Shown: positions 1 to 5,075 of the stretch, in pieces
Position numbering within the stretch: the first letter of the stretch is position 1
How the letters are laid out: every line of letters starts with the position of its first letter
DNA from: Propionivibrio sp.
Lineage (GTDB): Bacteria > Pseudomonadota > Gammaproteobacteria > Burkholderiales > Rhodocyclaceae
Assembly: GCA_017990155.1 (NCBI GenBank)
Contig: JAGNOM010000162.1
Coordinates: 1-6,433 of the forward strand
DNA: 6,433 bases
Direction: 5' to 3'
Notes under the pieces: model-generated
The model's input: only the letters and a program-made list of their open reading frames with translations
Told to the model about the DNA's origin: nothing
Database searches by the model: none
Translations under genes and position numbers: made by a program

Positions 1-959
1 TGCGAGCGGTGGTAGAGCGGGTCGTAATGCAGTTCGAGCAGTTCTGAGACCAGTGGTCGCCATTCGGCGCGATCGACATAAGCCAGCCAGCGCTCGATCG
101 TCTCTTTGCTTTGCAGCTTGCGCAGGGTGTCGAGGCGCGAACGCAGCCATTCGGGGTCGCGCAGGAAGTAGTCGTAATCGCGGAGCAGGAAGTCGACCCG
201 CGCGTCGAACGCAGCGTCGATGTCGATGCAGTCGCCTCTGCGCATGGTCTCGAGCACGGCATCGGGAACATGGATTTTGCCGATGCGGCGGCTTTCGGCC
301 TCGACGTAGATCGGGCGAGCCGGGTCGAGCTGGCGCAGCGCCGACAGCAGTCGCGTTTCGAACATCTTTTGTGAGGGCTGATCGGTGCCGGGTAGAACGC
401 CCAGGACCGAGCCCTTGTGGCACGCGATGTCCTCCAGATCGAGAATCTGTTCGCCCCTCGCGGCCAACTCCTGCAGTACCCGGCTTTTTCCGCTGCCGGT
501 CGCGCCGCAGACAACCCTGAAGGACATCTTGCGCGGCAATTCGGCCAGGTTTTCGATGACCAACTGCCGATAGTCCTTGTAGCCGCCCTGCAACTGCTGT
601 GCGTCCCAACCGACCCGGCGAAAGATCAAGGTCATCGATCCACTGCGCTGACCGCCGCGCCAGCAGACGATCAGCGGTGTCCAGTCCTTGTTTCGGTCCT
701 GGAAGGTGTGGCGCAGGTGGTAGGCGATATTCTCTGCGACGTAGGCGGCGCCGATCTTCTTGGCTTCAAACGGCGAGTGCTGCTTGTACAGCGTACCGAC
801 CTCGATGCGCTGTTCGTTGTCGAGCACCGGGCAGTTGATCGAGCCGGGAATATGGTCTTCCGCGAATTCGGCCGGGGTGCGAACGTCGATGATTTCGTCG
901 AACTGGCTGTAGTCTTCAATGCGCTCGATCTTTGCGATGCCGTGTCGTCCGGTGCTCAT
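1..959 (-). CDS. mnmH: tRNA 2-selenouridine synthase MnmH/SelU (C-terminus cut off by window edge)
   Basis: The enzyme replaces sulfur by selenium in 2-thiouridine at the wobble position of tRNA-Lys, -Glu and -Gln, using selenophosphate from SelD and passing through a geranylated intermediate (family knowledge). About 319 residues are visible out of a usual 360 or so; the end lies beyond base 1. The N-terminal rhodanese domain has IIDVRTPAEF near residues 23-32 and the active-site loop CWRGGQRS, with catalytic Cys99. It is followed by a P-loop domain with Walker A GATGSGKS at 152-159, then an Arg-rich C-terminal part. The combination rhodanese plus P-loop is diagnostic. The ATG at 959 is the only sensible start, because an in-frame TAA lies directly before it. 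Its SD is weak. A four-codon mini-ORF (ATG at 970) ends on a TGA that overlaps the start as ATGA, which could allow coupled re-initiation. The gene starts 19 bases after the tesA stop, suggesting co-transcription. Confidence 0.95.
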   Translation of the reverse strand, partial: MSTGRHGIAKIERIEDYSQFDEIIDVRTPAEFAEDHIPGSINCPVLDNEQRIEVGTLYKQHSPFEAKKIGAAYVAENIAYHLRHTFQDRNKDWTPLIVCWRGGQRSGSMTLIFRRVGWDAQQLQGGYKDYRQLVIENLAELPRKMSFRVVCGATGSGKSRVLQELAARGEQILDLEDIACHKGSVLGVLPGTDQPSQKMFETRLLSALRQLDPARPIYVEAESRRIGKIHVPDAVLETMRRGDCIDIDAAFDARVDFLLRDYDYFLRDPEWLRSRLDTLRKLQSKETIERWLAYVDRAEWRPLVSELLELHYDPLYHRS

Positions 960-978
960 TTACTGCTCATTCGTGTGT

Positions 979-1629
979 TCATTTCAATAGCGGCTCAAGG
1001 CCGCGCCAGACGGTGTCGAGCAGGATCGGTTGTGCTTCGGCCGTGGGGTGAAGGTTGTCGGACTGGAAAAGCTCCGGGCGCGTGGCGACGCCATCGAGCA
1101 GGAAGTCGACGAGGGCGGCTTTCCGGTCTTTGGCGACGTCGGCAAATGCCTTTTGGAACTGAACCGCATACGGTCCATAGTTGGGCGGCAGGCGCTGCCC
1201 GACGATCAGGACGCGGGCGTTTTTCTTCTGCGCGGCATCGGCCATGGCTGTCAGGTTGTCACGCATCGTCTTGACCGGCAGGCCGCGCAGGCCGTCGTTG
1301 GCGCCGAGCGCAATGATGACGATGTTCGGCCGGTGCTTGTCCAGCGCCGAACCGAGCCGCGTCCTTCCGCCGCTCGTGGTTTCGCCCGAGATGCTGGCGT
1401 TGGTGACGCTATAATCAAGTCGTTTTTGTTCGAGGCGTTTTGCGAGCAAGCTCGGCCAGGCCGCTTCCTGAGCGATGCCATAGCCGGCTGACAGGGAATC
1501 GCCAAAAACGAGGATGCTGCGCGCCGCCCAGGCCGCGGGTGCAGTGAGGGTGATCGCCACCAGAATCGCCGCCTGAATGGATGTTCGAGTGAACGTACGA
1601 ATCGATGCTCTTAGCGGGAAGCGCCACAT
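979..1629 (-). CDS. tesA: Secreted SGNH/GDSL hydrolase, TesA-type arylesterase / acyl-CoA thioesterase I / lysophospholipase
   Basis: This is a 216-residue periplasmic esterase of the SGNH family. TesA enzymes hydrolyse acyl-CoA thioesters, aryl esters and lysophospholipids. An N-terminal signal peptide is visible: an Arg-rich start, a hydrophobic run at about 19-31 and an AWA cleavage motif at 33-35. Mature sequence begins near ARSILVFGDS. Catalytic blocks are all present: block I GDSLSAGYG with nucleophile Ser45, block II SGETTSGG at 81-88, block III GAND at 109-112 with oxyanion Asn111, and block V DNLHP at 191-195 with Asp191 and His194. Length and order match TesA. The start is the ATG at 1629; upstream the frame hits a stop at 1639-1641 and no later Met precedes the signal peptide. 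That ATG overlaps the start codon of the divergent ABC ATPase gene. mnmH follows 19 bases downstream. The exact substrate cannot be read from sequence. Confidence 0.94.
   Translation of the reverse strand: MWRFPLRASIRTFTRTSIQAAILVAITLTAPAAWAARSILVFGDSLSAGYGIAQEAAWPSLLAKRLEQKRLDYSVTNASISGETTSGGRTRLGSALDKHRPNIVIIALGANDGLRGLPVKTMRDNLTAMADAAQKKNARVLIVGQRLPPNYGPYAVQFQKAFADVAKDRKAALVDFLLDGVATRPELFQSDNLHPTAEAQPILLDTVWRGLEPLLK
1616..1621 (+). promoter_or_regulatory. Ribosome binding site supporting the ABC ATPase start at 1628
   Basis: GGGAAG ends six bases before the ATG at 1628. The in-frame ATG at 1577 would add 17 residues read antisense through the tesA signal peptide, so the SD and the alignment of the N-terminus with YbbA favour 1628. 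Confidence 0.55.
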
Positions 1630-2320
1630 GGTTCCGGATCAATCAAAGGTTATAGAAGTCAGCCGCTTGACCAAGCGCGTGGATAACGGCGGCGAGCCGT
1701 TGACCATTCTGCACGAGAATTCGTTTTCCGTCGCGGCCGGGGAAACCGTGGCCATTGTGGGCGCGTCGGGTTCCGGAAAGTCGACCTTGCTCGGCTTGCT
1801 GGCCGGCCTGGACTTGCCCACGAGCGGTTCGGTGAGGCTTGCCGGCGAGCCTCTGGCCGATCTCGACGAGGATGCGCGTGCCATGCTGCGTGGCCGCTTG
1901 CTCGGGTTCGTCTTTCAGTCATTCCAGTTGCTGCCGTCGCTGAACGCGATTGAGAACGTCATGTTGCCGCTTGAACTCGCCGGGATGGCCAATGCCCGAT
2001 CCGAGGCCGAGTTCTGGCTCAAGCGAGTCGGTCTGGCGCATCGGCTACGCCACTACCCCAAGCATCTTTCCGGCGGCGAACAGCAGCGCGTGGCTCTGGC
2101 GAGGGCGTTTGCGCCCAAGCCGCGCCTGGTCTTCGCGGATGAGCCGACGGGTAACCTCGATGCGGCCACCGGTCATCAGATCATCGAATTGATGTTTGCC
2201 ATCAACGCCGAAAGTGGAACGACGATGATTCTGGTGACGCATGACGAAGAGATCGCCGCGCGTTGCGGACGTCGTTTGCGCATGCATGCCGGAGAAATTG
2301 CCGAAGTCCTTGCGGGCTGA
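1628..2320 (+). CDS. ybbA: ABC transporter ATP-binding protein, YbbA/LolD (MacB-like) family
   Basis: This 230-residue cytoplasmic ATPase subunit is complete. It shows Walker A GASGSGKST at 45-53, Q-loop Gln97 in FVFQSF, ABC signature LSGGEQQ at 147-153, Walker B LVFADE at 167-172 with catalytic Glu172, D-loop NLDA at 176-179 and switch His205 in VTHD. The sequence around FVFQSFQLLPSLNAIENV is the type found in LolD, MacB and YbbA, which drive mechanotransmission or lipoprotein-release machines. E. coli YbbA is the closest I recall, and it is likewise divergent from tesA. The start at 1628 is chosen over 1577 for its SD and because 1577 lies inside tesA. The usual partner, a large FtsX-type permease (YbbP), is not downstream: a stem-loop and then an unrelated FapA-type gene follow. 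The substrate is unknown. Function as an ATPase is certain, the transporter assignment less so. Confidence 0.93.
   Translation: MVPDQSKVIEVSRLTKRVDNGGEPLTILHENSFSVAAGETVAIVGASGSGKSTLLGLLAGLDLPTSGSVRLAGEPLADLDEDARAMLRGRLLGFVFQSFQLLPSLNAIENVMLPLELAGMANARSEAEFWLKRVGLAHRLRHYPKHLSGGEQQRVALARAFAPKPRLVFADEPTGNLDAATGHQIIELMFAINAESGTTMILVTHDEEIAARCGRRLRMHAGEIAEVLAG
1649..1654 (-). promoter_or_regulatory. Possible -10 element for the tesA-mnmH unit
   Basis: Read on the minus strand, TATAAC (one base from TATAAT) lies 19 bases before the tesA ATG, inside the first codons of the divergent ABC gene. It would give a very short leader of about 12 bases. No good -35 stands at 16-18 bases; the nearest TTG-type hexamer (TTGGTC) is only 14 bases away. 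The element stands out as AT-rich in GC-rich sequence, but may be chance. Confidence 0.25.
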
Positions 2321-2345
2321 TTGGCACGATGAAAAATCTTGCCAA
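2321..2345 (+). terminator. Stem-loop directly after the ABC ATPase stop codon (terminator-like, no T-tract)
   Basis: The first base after the TGA begins an inverted repeat: TTGGCA (2321-2326), one mismatch, GAT, loop GAAAA (2331-2335), ATC, one mismatch base, TGCCAA (2340-2345). That makes nine pairs with one internal mismatch and a five-base loop. The downstream bases are ACTATTACC, not a run of T, so a classical intrinsic terminator is not shown. It may instead protect the 3' end of the mRNA or cause weak attenuation. Confidence 0.45.
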
Positions 2346-2367
2346 ACTATTACCTTTGGCATAGGTT
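2339..2367 (+). promoter_or_regulatory. Candidate sigma-70 promoter for the FapA-family gene
   Basis: TTGCCA (2339-2344, five of six to TTGACA) is followed after exactly 17 bases by TAGGTT (2362-2367). TAGGTT keeps the conserved T, A and final T of TATAAT. Transcription would start near 2374, leaving a leader of about 55 bases. The -35 lies in the right arm of the post-ABC stem-loop. Confidence 0.4.
2340..2361. repeat. Perfect 7-bp inverted repeat between the -35 and -10 of the candidate promoter
   Basis: TGCCAAA (2340-2346) and TTTGGCA (2355-2361) are perfect reverse complements separated by eight bases. The left arm is shared with the preceding stem-loop, so the two RNA structures exclude each other. 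As DNA, it could be an operator covering the promoter spacer. No regulator is identified. Confidence 0.4.
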
Positions 2368-2414
2368 TAGTCTGAATGCATCATCCGGTGTTGGCCGATC
2401 AGGTAGCGAACCTT

Positions 2415-2420
2415 AGGAGA
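2415..2420 (+). promoter_or_regulatory. Strong ribosome binding site for the FapA-family gene
   Basis: AGGAGA, continuing into GGTG, lies eight bases before the ATG at 2429. It is the best SD in the window and fixes the start. Confidence 0.75.
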
Positions 2421-2428
2421 GGTGGGCG

Positions 2429-4039
2429 ATGACCGCATTACCCGATTGTCCGGGATTGACCCTTGTTCAGGAGGGCGAGTGTCTTCTGGCACGACTCACC
2501 CCGGTTGCCGAACGCGCGCCGCTTGATGCGGACGGCTTGAAGGCGCTGATCGAACAGTCCGGTTACGGACGCTGGATTGTTTCCGTAGCGGGAACGGCGC
2601 AACTGCTCGAATGCTGCTCAGACCCGGCTGCCGAACTGAGTATCGAACTGGCGAAATCGTCGGAGGCCAGCTTTTCAATCGAGGTCGCCACCGACGCCAT
2701 GCAGGCGTGGGTGAATGTCGTTCCCGCCTGCGGCGGCAAGCCACTTCAGGCGGACGACGTGTTCATGGCCTTGGGCGAGGCTGGGGTGACCTACGGAATC
2801 GATCCGGAGGCGGTCAACGCGGCGTGTGCGGCGGCGGTCCCCGAACGGGTGCTGGTGGCTTCCGGAACGCCCGCCGTTGATGGCGAGGATGCGAGATTTG
2901 ACGTGCTGGTGGCCGAGGCGCGCGATCGTGCGCCACACGTCAACGAGAACGGATTGATTGATTTTCGCGACCTGGGCGCGATTCCGTCGGTGTCGGCCGA
3001 TGAAGCGCTGATGCGGCGCATCCCGCCGACGACCGGTACCGCAGGGCGGAACGTCCGCGGCGATGTTCTTGAACCGGCGCCAGGCAAGAACGAAGGGTTT
3101 TCCGAAAAGCTGATCGGCGCCTACGTGGCGCGCGACGACACGAATCTGCTGCGCGCCGTGTTCAGCGGTCAGCCGGTTCGTTGCGGCAACGCGGTGAATG
3201 TCGAGCAGGTGCTGCGTATTCGCAACGTCAATATGGCGTCGGGAAACATCTCATTTGACGGAACCGTCAATGTCGAAGGCGAAGTCCTGCCTGGAATGAA
3301 GATCCACGCCACGGGCGATATCATCATTGGCGGCGTCGTCGATGGTGCCGAGCTTGAGGCTGGCGGCGACATTCGGATTAGCGGCGGCGTCATCGCCAAG
3401 GCCCACGTTCGCGCCGGCGGTTCGGTTTCGGTGCGCTTTGTCGAGAATGCGCTGGTCATCGCCGGAACGACCATCGCCATCGAGGATACGGCCTTGCAGA
3501 GCGAACTGCAGGCCAACAACCAGATCCTCGTTGGCCTTAAGTCGCCGCAGCGCGGTCGGCTGGCCGGCGGGTCGGCGCGCGCGATGCTGCTGATCCGGAC
3601 GCCGATCCTCGGCTCGGCGACGGGCGGCGTGACCAAACTGCTGCTGGGCGTCAATCCGGTGCTTGAAGCCGAGTATCAGGCTTTGGTGCACAAGATCGAT
3701 AAGCAGCGCGAGGATGAGCAGAATCTCGAAAAGCTGGTCAAGCATCTGGCGCGTCAGGGCGACAAGGCGGCATTGCACGAGCGCGCCAAGGCGTCGTGGG
3801 AGCAGGCGGTGAAGGCCTGGGGCAGGTTGCTGCCGCAACGCGACGAACTCGAACGGCAACTGGCGTTGATCGCGGGGGCACGGATCGAGGTCGGATCGGC
3901 GGTGGCGGGCGCGGTCGATGTGACACTGGGAAAGAAGCTGCTGCGCATGCGCAAGTCGTACGAGGCCGGGGTGTTCTCGGCCGAAGGCGAGCGCTTCGTC
4001 TACACCGATTCGCAGGGAAATGCGACACCGGCTGTCTGA
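2429..4039 (+). CDS. FapA family protein (DUF342, flagellar assembly protein A-like)
   Basis: This 536-residue cytoplasmic protein has no signal peptide or membrane segment. It has the layout of the FapA/DUF342 family: a variable N-terminal domain (about 1-165), a linker with GLIDFRDLGAIPSV and PPTTGTAGRNVRG (175-211), then a Gly-rich right-handed beta-helix (about 269-395). The helix rungs are marked by GNISFDGTVNVEG, HATGDIIIGGVVDGA and GGDIRISGG. A charged, predicted coiled-coil pair follows at about 411-482, and a short beta tail ends with YEAGVFSAEG. Members occur in many bacteria; one in Vibrio is linked to polar flagellar assembly, while most have no proven role. No flagellar or chemotaxis gene is visible here, so a flagellar function is not supported by context. 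The gene appears to have its own promoter and a strong SD, and stands alone between an ABC ATPase and small envelope genes. Family assignment is firm, function open. Confidence 0.88.
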   Translation: MTALPDCPGLTLVQEGECLLARLTPVAERAPLDADGLKALIEQSGYGRWIVSVAGTAQLLECCSDPAAELSIELAKSSEASFSIEVATDAMQAWVNVVPACGGKPLQADDVFMALGEAGVTYGIDPEAVNAACAAAVPERVLVASGTPAVDGEDARFDVLVAEARDRAPHVNENGLIDFRDLGAIPSVSADEALMRRIPPTTGTAGRNVRGDVLEPAPGKNEGFSEKLIGAYVARDDTNLLRAVFSGQPVRCGNAVNVEQVLRIRNVNMASGNISFDGTVNVEGEVLPGMKIHATGDIIIGGVVDGAELEAGGDIRISGGVIAKAHVRAGGSVSVRFVENALVIAGTTIAIEDTALQSELQANNQILVGLKSPQRGRLAGGSARAMLLIRTPILGSATGGVTKLLLGVNPVLEAEYQALVHKIDKQREDEQNLEKLVKHLARQGDKAALHERAKASWEQAVKAWGRLLPQRDELERQLALIAGARIEVGSAVAGAVDVTLGKKLLRMRKSYEAGVFSAEGERFVYTDSQGNATPAV

Positions 4040-4119
4040 GTGTCCGGGTCAACGCATTGGCACCCTGTCGCGTTCTGTGGTCGAGATCGTTCGATCCGTC
4101 TTCGTACAGGAGTGTTGAT
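4040..4119 (+). other. Intergenic spacer between the FapA-family gene and the secreted protein gene
   Basis: Eighty bases hold the leader of the next gene. I see a short inverted repeat GATCG-TT-CGATC at 4085-4096 and the SD described separately. No convincing -35/-10 pair or intrinsic terminator is visible. A TTGGCA at 4057-4062 has no -10 partner at 17 bases. Confidence 0.4.
4108..4112 (+). promoter_or_regulatory. Ribosome binding site that decides a TTG start
   Basis: AGGAG lies seven bases before TTG at 4120, and no ATG or GTG in the same frame is suitably placed. The spacing and the signal peptide that follows identify the TTG as the initiation codon. Confidence 0.7.
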
Positions 4120-4491
4120 TTGAATACTGCAAGACTGAATAAATGGACTGCCACGCTGTGCTTGCTGGTGGCGACCACCTTGTTCAACGTGCCGGATGCA
4201 ATGGCCGATCATCATCGGCGTGGCGGCGTGCGTTATGGCGTGGGCGTCATTGTCGCACCGCGCTGGGATCCCTGGTTCTGGGGGCCGCCGTATCCCTATC
4301 AGCCGTATCCGCCGGTAATCATCGAGCGATCTCCACCGGTCTATATCGAGCAGCCGCAAGCGATTCCCGAGCCGGCGCCGCAGCCGGCGTACTGGTATTA
4401 CTGTCCGGAATCAAACAATTACTACCCGTATGTGCAGCGATGCCCGTCAGGCTGGCAGAGAGTCGAGCCGCAACCGAGTGATTTACGCTGA
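4120..4491 (+). CDS. Small secreted Pro/Tyr-rich protein with C-terminal WYYC...YYPYV...CP motif, unknown function
   Basis: The predicted product has 123 residues and starts at TTG. An N-terminal signal peptide is visible: Arg5 and Lys8, a hydrophobic stretch at about 10-24 and the cleavage site AMA|DHH after residue 29. The mature protein has a His/Arg/Gly start, an aromatic Pro-rich middle (WDPWFWGPPYPYQPYPP, 49-65) and a Pro/Gln linker. It ends in a motif with WYYC (92-95) and YYPYV (101-105), then QRCPSGW (106-112), giving two cysteines, 95 and 108, that could form a disulfide. I recognise this last motif from many small proteobacterial periplasmic or outer-membrane proteins, but none with a known role to name. 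It is not a lipoprotein, since no Cys sits at the cleavage site. The lipoprotein gene starts 39 bases downstream, so the two are probably co-transcribed. Confidence 0.8.
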   Translation: MNTARLNKWTATLCLLVATTLFNVPDAMADHHRRGGVRYGVGVIVAPRWDPWFWGPPYPYQPYPPVIIERSPPVYIEQPQAIPEPAPQPAYWYYCPESNNYYPYVQRCPSGWQRVEPQPSDLR

Positions 4492-4530
4492 AGCGCGGCG
4501 CGGCAAAACGAATAAGGCAGAGAGAATTCC

Positions 4531-5058
4531 ATGCAGAAGATCATTTCGAGAAGAAGCACGCTGGCCGCGTCGGCGCTGGCGTTGTTGGGTGCCTGCGCCT
4601 CCATCCCCTCGGCGCCAAGCATTCTGGCGCTGCCCGGTTCGAACCGGACTTTCGAATCGTTCCGGGCCGACGATCAGGATTGTCGGCTCTACGCTTCGCG
4701 GCAAATTACCGTTCCGGTGGCGGATCCCGGCGTTCAATCGGCAGTGGCAGGAACCGCGATCGGTGCGGTTGCCGGTGCCGCGATCGGCGGTCAGCAGGGC
4801 GCGGCGGTCGGGGCCGGGTCCGGTTTGCTGGTGGGGAGCGCGGTCGGTGCAGAATCCAATCAGACTTACTCCTACGGGACGCAGCGACAGTACGACCACG
4901 CCTACATTCAGTGCATGTACGGGCGTGGGCACAAGGTTCCGGTGTCGGCGGAATTCGCGCGCAATCTCTCGCAGTCGCCCGCTGCCACATCGCAGAGCAA
5001 GAACTATCCGCCTCCGCCGTCGACCGTGCCGCCGCCCGATTACGTACCGGCACGCTGA
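4531..5058 (+). CDS. Glycine-zipper lipoprotein, envelope protein of unknown function
   Basis: A 175-residue predicted lipoprotein. The signal has basic residues at 3, 7 and 8, a hydrophobic run, and lipobox LGAC with Cys22 as the acylated residue. The next residue is Ala, not Asp, so outer-membrane sorting is expected by the usual rule. Residues about 71-107 form a Gly/Ala segment with repeated GxxxG-type spacing (AVAGTAIGAVAGAAIGG and on), a glycine-zipper hairpin that may insert in or associate with a membrane. After it comes QYDHAYIQCMYGRGHKVP (120-137), a motif I associate with this family, containing Cys128; Cys51 lies before the zipper, so a disulfide is possible. The tail is Pro-rich. 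The ATG at 4531 has a modest GAGAG SD six bases upstream. It lies 39 bases after the secreted-protein gene and faces hpnE tail to tail. Biological role unknown. Confidence 0.87.
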   Translation: MQKIISRRSTLAASALALLGACASIPSAPSILALPGSNRTFESFRADDQDCRLYASRQITVPVADPGVQSAVAGTAIGAVAGAAIGGQQGAAVGAGSGLLVGSAVGAESNQTYSYGTQRQYDHAYIQCMYGRGHKVPVSAEFARNLSQSPAATSQSKNYPPPPSTVPPPDYVPAR

Positions 5059-5075
5059 TTTCGGCGTATTTGCAG

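Noticed and set aside
417..1274. Long plus-strand open frame of 285 codons opposite mnmH and tesA
   Set aside because: It is antisense to two genes with complete catalytic motifs, and its translation is Arg/Ala/Gly-rich with no recognisable domain; a GC-rich shadow frame.
1577..1627. Longer N-terminus for the ABC ATPase from ATG 1577
   Set aside because: The extra 17 codons are antisense to the tesA signal peptide and extend beyond the normal YbbA N-terminus; 1628 has an SD.
2321..2343. Sigma-54 promoter suggested by TTGGCACG and a downstream TTGCC
   Set aside because: The GG and GC elements are 16 bases apart instead of 10, so the -24/-12 spacing fails.
3251..3859. Minus-strand open frame of 202 codons inside the FapA-family gene
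   Set aside because: The plus-strand frame has the DUF342 domain pattern and a strong SD; the antisense product has no motif.
4057..4072. TTGGCAC as a -24 or -35 element before the secreted-protein gene
   Set aside because: Ten bases after GG the sequence is CG, not GC, and no -10 hexamer stands 16-18 bases after TTGGCA.
4741..4855. GC-rich repetitive stretch as a DNA repeat
   Set aside because: The repetition follows Gly/Ala codons of the glycine-zipper segment and has no fixed unit at the DNA level.
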